A stretch of DNA of 64,000 nucleotides from Massilia antarctica. GTDB taxonomy: Bacteria > Pseudomonadota > Gammaproteobacteria > Burkholderiales > Burkholderiaceae_D. The notes below the pieces were generated by a model that was given only the letters and a program-made list of their open reading frames with translations, was not told where the DNA came from and ran no database searches. The number at the start of each line of letters is the position of its first letter. The stretch's first letter is position 1. Positions 26,762-36,721 of the stretch are shown one piece after another. The position numbers were made by a program, and so were the translations under genes. The stretch spans positions 2,418,001 to 2,482,000 of the forward strand of contig NZ_CP065053.1 in assembly GCF_015689335.1 (NCBI RefSeq), written 5' to 3'.

Positions 26762-28486
26762 ATGAAATTGAAAATGACATTGATGGCGGCTGCGTTGCTG
26801 GCCACGGCGAGCGCTTGGGCTGACACCAAGGAAGCCGAAAAATGGATTGGCCAGGAATTCCAGCCGTCTACCTTGTCGAAGCAGCAGCAGATGGATGAAA
26901 TGAAGTGGTTCATCGACGCCGCCGCCAAACTCAAGGCCAAGGGCATCAAGGAAATCAGCGTGGTTTCCGAGACCATCGATACCCACGTCTATGAATCGAA
27001 GGTGCTGGCCAAGGCCTTCGAGGAAATCACCGGCATCAAGGTCAAGCACGACATCATCCAGGAAGGCGACGTGGTCGAGAAGCTGCAAACGTCCATGCAG
27101 TCCGGGAAAAGCATTTATGACGGCTGGGTCTCGGATTCGGACCTGATCGGCACCCACTACCGCTATGGCGCGATCATGCCGCTGTCGGACTACATGGCGG
27201 GCGAAGGCAAGGCCTTCACCAATCCGGGCCTGGACCTGAAAGACTTCATCGGCACCAGCTTCACCACGGCGCCGGACGGCAAGCTGTATCAGCTGCCCGA
27301 CCAGCAGTTCGCCAATCTGTACTGGTTCCGCGCCGACTGGTTCGCGCGCAAGGACCTCAAGGACAAGTTCAAGGCCAAGTACGGCTATGAGCTGGGCGTG
27401 CCGCAGAACTGGTCGGCGTATGAAGACATCGCCGATTTCTTCACCAATGACGTGAAGAACATCGACGGCAAGAAGGTGTTCGGCCATATGGATTACGGCA
27501 AAAAGGATCCGTCGCTCGGCTGGCGTTTCACCGACGCCTGGCTGTCGATGGCTGGCGCCGCCGACAAGGGCCTTCCGAACGGCCTGCCGGTGGACGAGTG
27601 GGGCATCCGCGTCGCTGCCGACAAGTGCACGCCGGTCGGTGCGTCGGTGTCGCGCGGCGGGGCGACCAATTCGCCGGCGGCGGTGTTCGCGTTGACCAAG
27701 TACGTCGACTGGATGAAGAAGTACGCGCCGCCGCAGGCGGGCGGCATGACGTTCTCGGAATCGGGACCGGTGCCGGCGCAGGGTGAAGTGGCGCAGCAGA
27801 TTTTCTGGTACACGGCGTTCACCGCATCGATGATGAAACCGGGCCTGCCGGTGGTGCAGGCGGACGGCAAGCCGAAATGGCGCATGGCGCCGTCGCCGCA
27901 CGGCCCGTACTGGAAAGAGGGCATGCAGAACGGTTACCAGGACGTGGGCTCGTGGACCTTCTTCAAGTCGACCCCGCCGGACCGGCGCGCGGCGGCCTGG
28001 CTGTATGCGCAGTTCGTCACGTCCAAGACCGTGTCGCTCAAGAAGTCGATCACGGGACTGACCTTTATTCGCGAATCGGACATCAAGCACGATTATTTCA
28101 CCAAGAACGCGGATAAATACGGCGGCCTGATCGAGTTCTACCGCAGCCCGGCGCGGGTGGCGTGGACCCCGACCGGCAACAACGTGGCCGATTATCCGAA
28201 GATGGCGCAGCTGTGGTGGAAGAACGTGGCCACGGCGGTGAGCGGCGAGAAGACCCCGCAGGCGGCGATGGATAACCTGGCCGAGGAAATGGATGGCGTG
28301 ATGGGGCGTTTGCAGCGCGCCGGCATGCAGAATTGCGCACCGAAGTTGAATCCCAAGGTCGACCCGGCCACGTATCTGACCGACAAGGCCGCGCCGTGGA
28401 AGAAGCTGGCCAACGAGAAGCCGAAGGGCGAGACGATTGCGTATGATGTCTTGCTCAAGGCATGGAAGGAAGGGCGGGCGCGTTAA
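26762..28486 (+). CDS. glpV: Glycerol ABC transporter periplasmic substrate-binding protein GlpV-like
   Basis: A 574-residue extracellular solute-binding protein. A signal peptide (MKLKMTLMAAALLATASAWA, cleavage after AWA) is followed by a large family-1-type binding fold, longer than common sugar-binding proteins, as is typical of the glycerol-binding members. GGCGGAG about 4 bases before the ATG fixes the start at 26762; the open frame starts 45 bases earlier without a ribosome site. It is the last transporter gene, before a dispersed repeat and glpK. Confidence 0.92.
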   Translation: MKLKMTLMAAALLATASAWADTKEAEKWIGQEFQPSTLSKQQQMDEMKWFIDAAAKLKAKGIKEISVVSETIDTHVYESKVLAKAFEEITGIKVKHDIIQEGDVVEKLQTSMQSGKSIYDGWVSDSDLIGTHYRYGAIMPLSDYMAGEGKAFTNPGLDLKDFIGTSFTTAPDGKLYQLPDQQFANLYWFRADWFARKDLKDKFKAKYGYELGVPQNWSAYEDIADFFTNDVKNIDGKKVFGHMDYGKKDPSLGWRFTDAWLSMAGAADKGLPNGLPVDEWGIRVAADKCTPVGASVSRGGATNSPAAVFALTKYVDWMKKYAPPQAGGMTFSESGPVPAQGEVAQQIFWYTAFTASMMKPGLPVVQADGKPKWRMAPSPHGPYWKEGMQNGYQDVGSWTFFKSTPPDRRAAAWLYAQFVTSKTVSLKKSITGLTFIRESDIKHDYFTKNADKYGGLIEFYRSPARVAWTPTGNNVADYPKMAQLWWKNVATAVSGEKTPQAAMDNLAEEMDGVMGRLQRAGMQNCAPKLNPKVDPATYLTDKAAPWKKLANEKPKGETIAYDVLLKAWKEGRAR

Positions 28487-28497
28487 GCCTCCACCGC

Positions 28498-28581
28498 GTC
28501 GTCCCCGCGCAGGCGGGGACCCAAGTTCGCTCCGTAGCAACTGAGCGTAGAACTTGGATCCCCGCCTTCGCGGGGATGACG
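28498..28581. repeat. Dispersed palindromic intergenic repeat, copy 4
   Basis: An inverted-repeat element between the binding-protein gene and glpK: GTCGTCCCCGCGCAGGCGGG at the left, CCCGCCTTCGCGGGGATGAC at the right, with CCAAGTTCG...AACTTGG and an inner TTGCTACGG-like stem. It can fold into one long nested hairpin and may lower transcription into glpK. Confidence 0.8.
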
Positions 28582-28623
28582 TAGGTATCTCATGTTTTAC
28601 CTATCTCATCACCGCGACCCAGC

Positions 28624-30108
28624 ATGACCAAATTCATTCTCGCCATCGACCAGGGCACCACCAGTTCGCGCGCGATCCTGTTCGACCGCGCCGGTCACAT
28701 TCACGGCGCGGCGCAACAGGAGTTCCGCCAGTTCTTCCCCCAGCCCGGCTGGGTCGAACACGACGCCAATGAAATCTGGCAGTCGCAGCGCGCCGTCATC
28801 GACGAGGTCCTGCGCACCAATCACGTGGCGGCCAGCGACATCGCCGCCATCGGCATCGCCAACCAGCGCGAAACCACCGTCCTGTGGGACCGCGCCACCG
28901 GCGAACCGGTCGCCCCCGCCATCGTCTGGCAGGACCGCCGCAGCACGCCCTGTTGCGAAGCCCTGCGCGCCGACGGCCACGAAGACCTGTTCCAGCAAAA
29001 AACCGGCCTGGTGCTGGACGCCTATTTCTCCGGCCCCAAGCTGAAATGGCTGCTCGATAACGTCCCCGGCGCGCGCGCGCGTGCCGCGCGGGGCGAACTG
29101 GCCTTCGGCACGGTCGACAGCTGGCTCATCTTCAAAATGAGCGGCAAGCACCTCACCGACCCCAGCAACGCCGCCCGTACCCTGATGTTCAACATCCACA
29201 CGGCGCGCTGGGACGATGAATTGCTGGCCCTGCTCGACATTCCCCCCGGCCTGCTGCCCACGGTCGTGGCCAGCAGCGGCGTGGCCGCCCACACCGATCC
29301 GCAATTGTTCGGCGTGGCGCTGCCGATCGCGGGCATCGCCGGCGACCAGCAGGCGGCCACCTTCGGCCAGGCTTGCCACAGCCCCGGCATGGCCAAGAAT
29401 ACCTACGGCACCGGCTGCTTCATGCTGATGCACACCGGCCAAACGGCCACGATGTCGAAGAATAAGCTGATCAGCACGATTGGCTGGACCCTGCCCAAAG
29501 GCACCGATTACCTGCTCGAAGGCAGCGTGTTCATGGCCGGCGCCGCCATTCAGTGGCTGCGCGACGGCCTGGGCATCATCAAGCACGCGGCCGAGGTCGA
29601 AGAACTTGCGCTGGCCGTGCCCGACAATGGCGGCGTGCTGTTCGTGCCCGCCTTTGCCGGCCTGGGCGCGCCGCACTGGGACGCCTACGCGCGCGGCACC
29701 ATGGTCGGCATGACGCGCGGCACCAACAAGTCGCACATCGCGCGCGCCACCCTGGAGAGCATCGCCCTGCAAAGTGCCGACGTGCTCGTCGCCATGCAGG
29801 CCGACGCCGCCATGCCGCTGACCCAGCTGCGGGTCGATGGCGGCGCCGCCCGTAACAACCTGCTGATGCAGTTCCAGGCCGATATTCTCGGCGTGCCGGT
29901 GGTGCGTCCGGTGGTGACCGAAACCACGGCCCTGGGCGCGGCCTTCCTGGCCGGGCTGGCGGTGGGCTTCTGGGCCTCGCAGGAGGAAATCGCGGCCCAG
30001 TGGCAGATGGAACGCCGCTTCGAGCCCGCCATGTCGGTCGATGAGCGTGCGCAGCGGATGGACGAGTGGCGGCGCGCGGTGGAACGCTCGCGCGCCTGGA
30101 GCCAGTAG
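28624..30108 (+). CDS. glpK: Glycerol kinase
   Basis: Phosphorylates glycerol to sn-glycerol 3-phosphate with ATP. It has 494 residues, the usual length. FGGY kinase motifs are the N-terminal [15 protein letters not shown], the glycerol-binding [14 protein letters not shown], the middle [13 protein letters not shown] and the C-terminal [17 protein letters not shown]. Product and gene order fit GlpD, which uses glycerol 3-phosphate next. It is separated from the transporter genes by about 137 bp with a palindromic repeat, so it may be read from the same or from its own promoter. Confidence 0.96.
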   Translation: MTKFILAIDQGTTSSRAILFDRAGHIHGAAQQEFRQFFPQPGWVEHDANEIWQSQRAVIDEVLRTNHVAASDIAAIGIANQRETTVLWDRATGEPVAPAIVWQDRRSTPCCEALRADGHEDLFQQKTGLVLDAYFSGPKLKWLLDNVPGARARAARGELAFGTVDSWLIFKMSGKHLTDPSNAARTLMFNIHTARWDDELLALLDIPPGLLPTVVASSGVAAHTDPQLFGVALPIAGIAGDQQAATFGQACHSPGMAKNTYGTGCFMLMHTGQTATMSKNKLISTIGWTLPKGTDYLLEGSVFMAGAAIQWLRDGLGIIKHAAEVEELALAVPDNGGVLFVPAFAGLGAPHWDAYARGTMVGMTRGTNKSHIARATLESIALQSADVLVAMQADAAMPLTQLRVDGGAARNNLLMQFQADILGVPVVRPVVTETTALGAAFLAGLAVGFWASQEEIAAQWQMERRFEPAMSVDERAQRMDEWRRAVERSRAWSQ

Positions 30109-30182
30109 GGCGCCGGGGGCTGCTCGCGCTGCTTGCGGCAAGGTGGCGCGTCGCCTAGCGTGCCGCTGCCGTGGCGCGCTTG

Positions 30183-30188
30183 TATAAT
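30183..30188 (+). promoter_or_regulatory. -10 element (TATAAT) upstream of ubiE
   Basis: A perfect TATAAT lies 26 bp before the ubiE ATG; the -35 region upstream (about 30160-30166) is weak. It suggests that ubiE has its own promoter and is not simply read through from glpK. Confidence 0.5.
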
Positions 30189-30214
30189 GCACGCAGACAA
30201 ACGGCAGCCCTACT

Positions 30215-30949
30215 ATGACAAACAGCACACATTTCGGTTACAAAACGGTCTCCGAGGACGACAAGGTCCACGAAGTGGCCAAGGTGTTCCATTCGGTCGC
30301 ATCCAAGTACGATGTGATGAACGACCTGATGTCGGGCGGCCTGCACCGGCTGTGGAAGACTTTTACTATCGCCAACGCCGGCGTGCGCCCCGGCTTCAAG
30401 GTGCTCGACATCGCCGGCGGCACGGGCGACCTGGCCAAGGCCTTCGCCAAACAGGCCGGCAAGACCGGCGAAGTCTGGCTCACCGACATCAACGAATCGA
30501 TGCTGCGCGTCGGCCGCGACCGCTTGCTCAACAAGGGCCTGATCACGCCGACCCTGCTGTGCGACGCTGAAAAGCTGCCCTTCCCCGACAATTACTTCGA
30601 CCGGGTCAGCGTGGCCTTCGGCCTGCGCAACATGACCCACAAGGACCAGGCGCTGGCGGAAATGCGGCGCGTCCTGAAACCGGGCGGCAAGCTGCTGGTG
30701 CTGGAATTTTCCAAGGTCGCCGCGCCCCTGCAAAAGCCCTACGACGTGTATTCCTTCTCGGTGCTGCCGTGGCTGGGCCAGAAAATCGCCGGCGATTCCG
30801 ACAGCTACCGCTACCTGGCCGAGTCGATCCGCATGCATCCGGACCAGGAAACCCTCAAGACCATGATGGAGACGGCCGGCCTGGAGCGGGTCCAGTATTT
30901 CAATTTGACGGCCGGCGTGGCGGCACTGCACACCGGTATCAAGTTCTAG
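30215..30949 (+). CDS. ubiE: Ubiquinone/menaquinone biosynthesis C-methyltransferase
   Basis: An S-adenosylmethionine methyltransferase of 244 residues that methylates the ring carbon in ubiquinone (and menaquinone) synthesis. SAM motif I is [12 protein letters not shown] (about 63-74). The UbiE signatures [19 protein letters not shown] and [25 protein letters not shown] are intact. It starts a run of quinone genes (ubiE, Tim44-domain gene, ubiJ, ubiB) on the plus strand. Confidence 0.97.
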   Translation: MTNSTHFGYKTVSEDDKVHEVAKVFHSVASKYDVMNDLMSGGLHRLWKTFTIANAGVRPGFKVLDIAGGTGDLAKAFAKQAGKTGEVWLTDINESMLRVGRDRLLNKGLITPTLLCDAEKLPFPDNYFDRVSVAFGLRNMTHKDQALAEMRRVLKPGGKLLVLEFSKVAAPLQKPYDVYSFSVLPWLGQKIAGDSDSYRYLAESIRMHPDQETLKTMMETAGLERVQYFNLTAGVAALHTGIKF

Positions 30950-30959
30950 GAAGCGTACG

Positions 30960-31556
30960 ATGAAAAAATTTGTAGCAAGCGTGTTCTTTGCCATGTCGGC
31001 GCTGGCCGGCGTGGCCAGTGCGCAGCAGGCCCCGGCCGCTGCCACCACATCGGAATACCCGCCCCAGGTGCTCATCGGCGGCGCGGTCATGGTGTTCGGC
31101 CTGGCTGGATTCTTTGGCTTTCGCATCATCCGGCGCCGCGATGCGGCGGCCAAACCGGCGCCAGCCCCGGTCAGCACCAAGCCCGCCTTTCCGCCCGGTT
31201 TCGACAACACCGCCTTCCTGCGCCAGGCCAAGGCCACCTTCATCCGCATGCAAAAGACCTGGGACAAGGCCGACGCCAGCGACCTGCGCCAGTTCACCAC
31301 GCCCCAGGTCTTCGCCGAATTGCAGCCGCAAATGCAGGCCCCCGGCGCCAGCGTGACCGAGGTAGTGGCAATCGAGTCCGAACTGCTGGGTGTGGAGACG
31401 GTCGGCGACGTCTTTTTGGCCACGGTGCGCTTCAGCGGCCAGATCCGCACCGCGCCGGGCGCCGCTCCCGAGCCGCTGGCCGAGGTGTGGAATATGTCCA
31501 GGCCGCTCAAAGGCGGCGGCGACTGGAAGCTGGCCGGCATCGGCCAGCTTTCCTGA
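30960..31556 (+). CDS. Tim44-like domain protein
   Basis: A 198-residue protein with a signal-like N-terminus (MKKFVASVFFAMSALAGVASA), a second hydrophobic helix (about 36-56, VLIGGAVMVFGLAGFFGFRI), basic residues, a proline/alanine linker and a C-terminal Tim44 domain (about 75-198, FLRQAKATFIRMQKTWDKAD). Bacterial Tim44-domain proteins are membrane-anchored, and their role is not settled. It lies 10 bp after ubiE in the quinone cluster, a position seen in related genomes. Confidence 0.85.
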   Translation: MKKFVASVFFAMSALAGVASAQQAPAAATTSEYPPQVLIGGAVMVFGLAGFFGFRIIRRRDAAAKPAPAPVSTKPAFPPGFDNTAFLRQAKATFIRMQKTWDKADASDLRQFTTPQVFAELQPQMQAPGASVTEVVAIESELLGVETVGDVFLATVRFSGQIRTAPGAAPEPLAEVWNMSRPLKGGGDWKLAGIGQLS

Positions 31557-31614
31557 TTATTCTTTCTCAAAGTAACAGTGTCGCCGGAAAAGTGCCCGGC
31601 AAACTGGTAAGATC

Positions 31615-31643
31615 AAAACCGCCCTGCCCCACGGGCGGTTTTG
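31615..31643 (+). terminator. Hairpin with T-run between the Tim44-domain gene and ubiJ
   Basis: AAAACCGCCC and GGGCGGTTTT form a 10-bp stem around TGCCCCAC, followed by GTTCTTT. The shape is a Rho-independent terminator, but it lies only about 20 bp before the ubiJ start, so it may act as an attenuator for ubiJ-ubiB. Confidence 0.65.
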
Positions 31644-31661
31644 TTCTTTAAGCGTGCCCAC

Positions 31662-32339
31662 ATGTCACCACCGAACTCGTTTTCTCCCCACTCCGCGCTG
31701 ATGGCGCCCGCCATTGCCGCAATCAATCACTTGCTGGCGCAGGAAGCCTGGGCCAGGGATGCGCTGGCCTTGCACGGCGGCAAAGTGGCCTGCATCGATG
31801 CCAGCGGCATCGCGCTGCGCCTGCGCGTGACCCGCGACGGCATGGTCGAGGCCAGCCCGGCCGATAATGCGGAAGAGGGCGCCAATGTCACCATCCGGAT
31901 CAAGCTGGCCGACCTGCCGCTGATCGCCCAGAACCGCGAGCGCGCCTTTTCCTACGTCAAGATCGAGGGCGATGCCGAGTTCGCCAACACGATTTCGCAG
32001 TTGAGCAAGGGCTTGCGCTGGGAAGCCGAGCACGACCTCGAACGCCTGCTCGGCCCGATCGCCGCTACCCGCCTGGTGGGCGGCGCCAGGAGCGTGGTCG
32101 ACGGGGCGCGCGCCTTGCATGGCAAGGTGACGGAAAACCTGGCCGAATTCTTCCTCGAAGAGCAGCCGCTGCTGGTGCGCCCCTCCGCCGTCGAGGACTT
32201 CGGCGCCGAAGTGAGCCGCCTGCGCGACGATGTCGAACGCACCGCCAAGCGCCTCGCCCGGCTCGAACACAAGCTGGCGCCCGCTGGCGCCGCACCGGAC
32301 ACGCTCAATGCTGCCGGGCAACAGAAACTGGATCTTTAA
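31662..32339 (+). CDS. ubiJ: Ubiquinone biosynthesis accessory factor UbiJ (SCP2 domain)
   Basis: A 225-residue protein with an N-terminal SCP2 lipid-binding domain (about 25-125; [21 protein letters not shown] and the [22 protein letters not shown] segment) and a C-terminal coiled-coil (about 170-210). UbiJ carries hydrophobic quinone intermediates in the cytosolic Ubi complex. The start at the ATG 31662 is chosen; a TTG at 31641 in frame lies in the terminator. It overlaps ubiB by 1 base (TAATG), the usual ubiJ-ubiB coupling. Confidence 0.88.
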   Translation: MSPPNSFSPHSALMAPAIAAINHLLAQEAWARDALALHGGKVACIDASGIALRLRVTRDGMVEASPADNAEEGANVTIRIKLADLPLIAQNRERAFSYVKIEGDAEFANTISQLSKGLRWEAEHDLERLLGPIAATRLVGGARSVVDGARALHGKVTENLAEFFLEEQPLLVRPSAVEDFGAEVSRLRDDVERTAKRLARLEHKLAPAGAAPDTLNAAGQQKLDL

Positions 32340-33907
32340 TGCTATTGAAATTCCTGCGCCTGCTTAAAATTCTCCGGGTCGCGGTCAAGTACGGCCTCGA
32401 CGAAATCGCCATCTCCGGCCTGAAGGTGCCGCGCACGGCTAAGCTGATCGATACTGTGATCTTCTGGCGCGATATTTCCGCTCCGCGCGGCGTACGCCTG
32501 CGCATGGCACTGGAAGAACTGGGACCGATCTTCGTCAAGTTCGGCCAGGTGCTGTCGACCCGGCGCGACCTGATGCCGTTCGACATCGCCGACGAGCTGA
32601 CCCACTTGCAGGACCGGGTCCCGCCGTTCAGCTCCGAACTGGCGATTGCCCAGATCACGCGCTCCTTGCGCGCCCATCCGGACGAACTGTTCGCCAGCTT
32701 CGAGCGCACCCCGGTGGCGTCGGCATCGATTGCCCAGGTGCACTTCGCAGTCTTGAAAGATGGCAAGGAAGTCGCCGTCAAGGTGCTGCGTCCCGGCATG
32801 AAAAAATCGATCGATGAAGACGTGGCGCTGATGCACATCGCCGCCGAGTGGATCGGGCGCATCTGGGCCGACAGCAAGCGTTTGAAACCGAAGGAAGTCG
32901 TCGCCGAGTTCGACAAATACCTGCACGACGAGCTCGACCTGATGCGCGAGGCCGCCAACGCCAGCCAGCTGCGCCGCAACTTCGCCGGCTCCAACCTGCT
33001 GATGGTGCCCGAGATGTACTGGGATTACTGCGCCAGTAGCGTAATCGTGATGGAACGCATGCATGGCATCCCGGTCTCGCAGATCGACCGCCTGGCGGCC
33101 GAGGGCGTGGACTTGAAAAAGCTGTCCAGCGATGGGGTCGAGATTTTCTTCACACAGGTATTCCGCGATGGATTTTTCCACGCGGACATGCACCCCGGGA
33201 ATATCCTGGTGTCTGTCGCGCCGGAAACCTTCGGCCGCTATATTGCGCTCGACTTCGGCATCGTCGGCACCCTGAACGACTTCGACAAGGATTACCTGTC
33301 GCAGAACTTCCTGGCCTTTTTCCGGCGCGACTACAAGCGCGTGGCCGAAGCCCACATCGAATCGGGCTGGGCCCCGCGCGAAACCCGGGTCGACGAGCTC
33401 GAATCGGCCGTGCGCGCCTGCTGCGAACCGATCTTCGACCGTCCGCTCAAGGATATTTCCTTCGGCCAGATCCTGCTGCGCCTGTTCCAGACTTCGCGCC
33501 GTTTCAATGTCGAAGTCCAGCCGCAACTGGTGCTGTTGCAAAAGACCCTGCTCAACATCGAAGGCCTGGGGCGCCAGCTCGACCCCGACCTGGACCTGTG
33601 GAAAACCGCCAAGCCCTACCTGGAGCGCTGGATGGGCGAACAGGTCGGCGTGCGCGGCATGTTCGAACGCCTCAAGGCCGAAGCGCCGCGCTACACCCAC
33701 ATCATTCCGCAACTGCCGCGCCTGGTACACAGGGCGCTGCTGCAAGCGTCCGAGCCGGCCACCATCAACCATGACTTGCTCAAGATCCTGGTGATCGAGC
33801 AGCGGCGCACCAACCGCCTGATCTCGCTGGCGCTCGCTTGCGGCGCGCTGGCCGTGAGCGCCGCGGTGGTGCTGCTGGCTTACGGGCGCTGGTCGCACCT
33901 GTTCTGA
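32339..33907 (+). CDS. ubiB: Ubiquinone biosynthesis regulatory protein kinase-like UbiB
   Basis: A 522-residue atypical kinase/ATPase (ADCK/ABC1 family) needed for aerobic ubiquinone synthesis. It shows the KxGQ motif (VKFGQ, about 67-70), SIAQVHFA in place of a glycine-rich loop, VAVKVLRPG, the catalytic-loop ADMHPGN and metal-binding ALDFGIVG. Two hydrophobic helices at the C-terminus (about 490-520) anchor it in the membrane. It is coupled to ubiJ by overlapping stop and start. Confidence 0.96.
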   Translation: MLLKFLRLLKILRVAVKYGLDEIAISGLKVPRTAKLIDTVIFWRDISAPRGVRLRMALEELGPIFVKFGQVLSTRRDLMPFDIADELTHLQDRVPPFSSELAIAQITRSLRAHPDELFASFERTPVASASIAQVHFAVLKDGKEVAVKVLRPGMKKSIDEDVALMHIAAEWIGRIWADSKRLKPKEVVAEFDKYLHDELDLMREAANASQLRRNFAGSNLLMVPEMYWDYCASSVIVMERMHGIPVSQIDRLAAEGVDLKKLSSDGVEIFFTQVFRDGFFHADMHPGNILVSVAPETFGRYIALDFGIVGTLNDFDKDYLSQNFLAFFRRDYKRVAEAHIESGWAPRETRVDELESAVRACCEPIFDRPLKDISFGQILLRLFQTSRRFNVEVQPQLVLLQKTLLNIEGLGRQLDPDLDLWKTAKPYLERWMGEQVGVRGMFERLKAEAPRYTHIIPQLPRLVHRALLQASEPATINHDLLKILVIEQRRTNRLISLALACGALAVSAAVVLLAYGRWSHLF

Positions 33908-33909
33908 GC

Positions 33910-34506
33910 ATGGCCGACTTCGCCAGCCGCGACCCGCAATCGCCCGCCTTCTGGGATGAGCGCTTCGCGCGCGGTTTCACGCCCTGGGACCGGGGCGGCG
34001 TGCCGGCGGCGCTGCGCGATTTCGTCAGCCGCAGCGGGCGCCCGCTGCGCACCCTGATTCCCGGCTGCGGCGCGGCCTACGAACTGGCCTACCTGTCCGA
34101 CGCCGGGTGGGATGCCACCGCCATCGATTTTTCGCCGGCCGCCGTGGCCGCTGCCCGCGCGGCGGTGGGGCCATGGAGCGAGCGGGTGCGCGAGGCTGAT
34201 TTTTTTGCGTTTGCGCCTACGCTGCCGGTCGAATTGATGTACGAGCGCGCTTTCCTGTGCGCCTTGCCGCGCGCCATGTGGCCGCAAGTGGCGGCGCGCT
34301 GGGCCGACCTGCTGGCGCCGGGAGCGCTGCTGGCGGGATTTTTCTTTTTTGACGATGCGCCCAAGGGGCCGCCGTTCGGGATCGCGCGGGACCAACTCGA
34401 TGCTTTGCTCACGCCTGCGTTTCGCTGCGTGGAGGATGCTGCCGTGGAAGATTCGATTGCCGTGTTTGCCGGCAAGGAGCGCTGGATGGTGTGGCAGCGC
34501 AGCTGA
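33910..34506 (+). CDS. TPMT-type SAM-dependent methyltransferase
   Basis: A 198-residue methyltransferase of the thiopurine S-methyltransferase fold. FWDERFARGFTPWDRGGVPAAL at the N-terminus, SAM motif I TLIPGCGAAYEL (about 48-59) and the acidic AIDFSPAAV are visible. Bacterial members methylate thiols, selenium or other small acceptors; the substrate here is unknown. It begins 2 bp after ubiB and is probably cotranscribed. A perfect 9-bp stem after the stop closes the operon. Confidence 0.88.
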   Translation: MADFASRDPQSPAFWDERFARGFTPWDRGGVPAALRDFVSRSGRPLRTLIPGCGAAYELAYLSDAGWDATAIDFSPAAVAAARAAVGPWSERVREADFFAFAPTLPVELMYERAFLCALPRAMWPQVAARWADLLAPGALLAGFFFFDDAPKGPPFGIARDQLDALLTPAFRCVEDAAVEDSIAVFAGKERWMVWQRS

Positions 34507-34529
34507 GCCGTTCCCGCTGAGGGAACGGC
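34507..34529. terminator. Hairpin between converging genes
   Basis: GCCGTTCCC-GCTGA-GGGAACGGC is a perfect 9-bp stem right after the methyltransferase stop and before the end of the converging PPIase gene. No T-run follows on either side, so strength is uncertain. Confidence 0.5.
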
Positions 34530-34583
34530 CTCATGTGCGCCGCGGCGGGGCCAGGCCACCGCCGCGACATTGGCCGCAGCCGC

Positions 34584-35549
34584 TTACTTCGATGCTGCCG
34601 GGGTGGCTGCCGCTGGCGCTGCGCCGTGATCGTGGCCATCGCCGGCCGCTGGTGCCATCGCGCCCGGTGCCGCAGGGGCTGGCGCAGGGCCTGCCATAGG
34701 GCTGGTGTAGACGATCTTGGCGTCGGCTTTCAGCTTGTCCAGATAGGCTTTCATGTTGGTGCGCTGGACTTGCTGCTTGAGCTGGTCCTTGAGCTGCTCG
34801 AACGGCGGCGGCGTGATCGGACGCGAATCTTCCAGCATGATCACGTGGTAGCCGAACTGCGACTTGACCGGCTCGTCGGTGAACTTGCCTTTTTCCAGCT
34901 TGGCCACGGCCGCGCCGAACTCGGGCACCATGCTGGCCGGATTGAACCAGCCCAGGTCGCCGCCGTTGACTTTCGAGCCGGGATCGTTCGATTTTTCCTT
35001 CGCCAGGCTGGCGAAGGCTTTCGGATCCTTTTTCAGCTTGGCGATGATGCTTTTCGCTTCGGCTTCATCCTTGACCAGGATGTGGCGCGCCTTGAATTCG
35101 GTGCCGCCGGCCGTGCCGACCATCTTGTCGTATTCAGCCTTGACCATGACGTCGGTCACCGGATTGGCTTTGATGTACTCCTGGATGTAGGCATTGGCCG
35201 TCATCGATTGCTTGATCAGGTCCATCTGGCGCTTGACGTCGTCGCTCTTGTCCAGGCCCTTCTTGACGCCTTCATTGGCCACCAGGGTTTGCATCGCCAG
35301 GTTGTCGATGATGGCCTTGCGCAGCTCCGGGCTGTCCGGCTGGCCCTGGGCGGTACGCTCCTTGACCATCATGTCGACCGTGGCGGTCGAAATCGGGGTG
35401 CCGTTGACGGTTGCTGCCACGCCATCCTTGGCGACAGGAGTCGAGGCGGACGCCGGTGTCGCTGCCTTGGCAGCGTCTTTTGGGCCGCAGGCGGCCAGTG
35501 CCAGCGCCGAGGCGGCGCTGATGAACAGAACACGAGACTTTATCAACAT
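34584..35549 (-). CDS. Parvulin-type peptidylprolyl isomerase lipoprotein
   Basis: A 321-residue secreted foldase. The signal peptide ends in a lipobox (LALAAC, cysteine at about 21), so it is probably an outer- or inner-membrane lipoprotein. A SurA-like N-terminal helical region (about 45-150) precedes one parvulin domain (about 155-255: ARHILVKDEAEAKSII, GGDLGWFNPASMVPEF, SQFGYHVIMLED). The tail is alanine/proline-rich with GDGHDHG, a possible metal-binding spot. It is related to SurA/PrsA-type chaperones. It stands alone, divergent from the FmdB-like gene. Confidence 0.9.
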   Translation of the reverse strand: MLIKSRVLFISAASALALAACGPKDAAKAATPASASTPVAKDGVAATVNGTPISTATVDMMVKERTAQGQPDSPELRKAIIDNLAMQTLVANEGVKKGLDKSDDVKRQMDLIKQSMTANAYIQEYIKANPVTDVMVKAEYDKMVGTAGGTEFKARHILVKDEAEAKSIIAKLKKDPKAFASLAKEKSNDPGSKVNGGDLGWFNPASMVPEFGAAVAKLEKGKFTDEPVKSQFGYHVIMLEDSRPITPPPFEQLKDQLKQQVQRTNMKAYLDKLKADAKIVYTSPMAGPAPAPAAPGAMAPAAGDGHDHGAAPAAATPAASK

Positions 35550-35654
35550 CGTTCAATTTCCTTTTTCAAGTTAGCCCGGCGCATGCCGCGCAGCAGGCAC
35601 GCATCTTACCATCCTCGCGGCTGGTCATTTATGCTTGTGCCTTTGAAAAAAGCT

Positions 35655-35660
35655 TATAAT
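35655..35660 (+). promoter_or_regulatory. -10 element (TATAAT) upstream of the FmdB-like gene
   Basis: A perfect TATAAT lies 32 bp before the ATG of the zinc-ribbon gene. The best -35 candidate (TTGTGC at 35635) is 14 bp away, shorter than ideal. It probably starts the fmdB-like, DUF502 and aspS transcript. Confidence 0.45.
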
Positions 35661-35692
35661 TCAGGGTTTTGACGATTTTTGCGGAGTATTCA

Positions 35693-36022
35693 ATGCCGAT
35701 TTACGCCTACCGCTGCGATGAATGCGGTTTTGCCAAGGATGTATTGCAGAAGATCTCCGACCCGGTGTTGACGGTCTGCGTGTCCTGCGGCAAGCCTTCT
35801 TTCAAGAAGCAATTAACCGCCGCTGGTTTCCAGCTCAAGGGAACCGGCTGGTATGCCACCGATTTCCGCGGCGGCACCGCCCCATCCACGGGTACCGCCA
35901 AGGGTCCGGCCGAGGGTGGCACAGCCGCGGCCCCGGCCGCCGCCGCGACGCCTGCCGCCGACGCTTCCGCGCCGGCGGCGCCAGCCAAGCCGGCGTCCAC
36001 GCCTGGCAGCGGCACGCCCTGA
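35693..36022 (+). CDS. FmdB family zinc-ribbon protein
   Basis: A 109-residue protein. The N-terminal FmdB/putative regulatory zinc ribbon (about 1-45) has CDECG and CVSCG cysteine pairs. The rest is a low-complexity alanine/proline/threonine tail (about 60-109), probably unstructured. The start MPIYAYRCDECG is invariant in the family; 8 upstream codons are ignored. It precedes the DUF502 gene and aspS, a fixed neighbourhood in Burkholderiales. Function unknown. Confidence 0.9.
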   Translation: MPIYAYRCDECGFAKDVLQKISDPVLTVCVSCGKPSFKKQLTAAGFQLKGTGWYATDFRGGTAPSTGTAKGPAEGGTAAAPAAAATPAADASAPAAPAKPASTPGSGTP

Positions 36023-36064
36023 GCCAAGGGACGCCGCGGCGTCCCGCCAATCACCGAGAGCCGA

Positions 36065-36700
36065 ATGCGTAAATATTTCATCACCGGATTGCTGGTCCTG
36101 GTCCCGCTGGCCATCACCCTGTGGGTCCTGAACCTGGTCATCAGCACCATGGACCAGTCCTTGCTGCTGGTGCCGGTCAACTGGCGTCCGGCGGCCCTGT
36201 TCGGACGCGACATTCCGGGCCTGGGCACGATCCTGACCATCGCCATCGTGTTCCTGACCGGCTTGCTGGCCAACAACCTGGTCGGCAACTACCTGGTGCG
36301 CCTGTGGGAACGCCTGCTGCACCGCATTCCCGTGGTCAGTTCGCTCTACGGCAGCGTCAAGCAAGTGTCGGACACCTTGTTTTCCTCGTCCGGCAACGCC
36401 TTCCGCAAGGCCGTGCTGCTGCCGTATCCGCACGCGGACAGCTGGACCATCGGTTTCCTGACCGGGGTGCCGGGCGGCGACGTCAAGAACCACCTGGTGG
36501 GCGACTACGTCAGCGTGTACGTGCCGACCACGCCGAACCCGACCTCGGGCTTTTTCCTGATGCTCGAACGCAGCAAGGTCATCGAACTCGACATGAGTGT
36601 CGACGCGGCCCTCAAATACATCGTCTCGATGGGCGTGGTCGCCCCCGAGCATTTGCCAACCAAAGAGAGTGCGGCGCTTGTTTCCGCGCCCGTTGAATAA
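36065..36700 (+). CDS. DUF502 family membrane protein
   Basis: A 211-residue inner-membrane protein with two N-terminal helices (about 5-27 and 53-78) and a soluble C-terminal part with GFLTGVPGG and VYVPTTPNPTSGFFLML, characteristic of DUF502. No biochemical role is established. It sits 21 bp before aspS and is probably cotranscribed. Confidence 0.92.
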   Translation: MRKYFITGLLVLVPLAITLWVLNLVISTMDQSLLLVPVNWRPAALFGRDIPGLGTILTIAIVFLTGLLANNLVGNYLVRLWERLLHRIPVVSSLYGSVKQVSDTLFSSSGNAFRKAVLLPYPHADSWTIGFLTGVPGGDVKNHLVGDYVSVYVPTTPNPTSGFFLMLERSKVIELDMSVDAALKYIVSMGVVAPEHLPTKESAALVSAPVE

Positions 36701-36721
36701 CCAACCTAGACTGAAAACAAT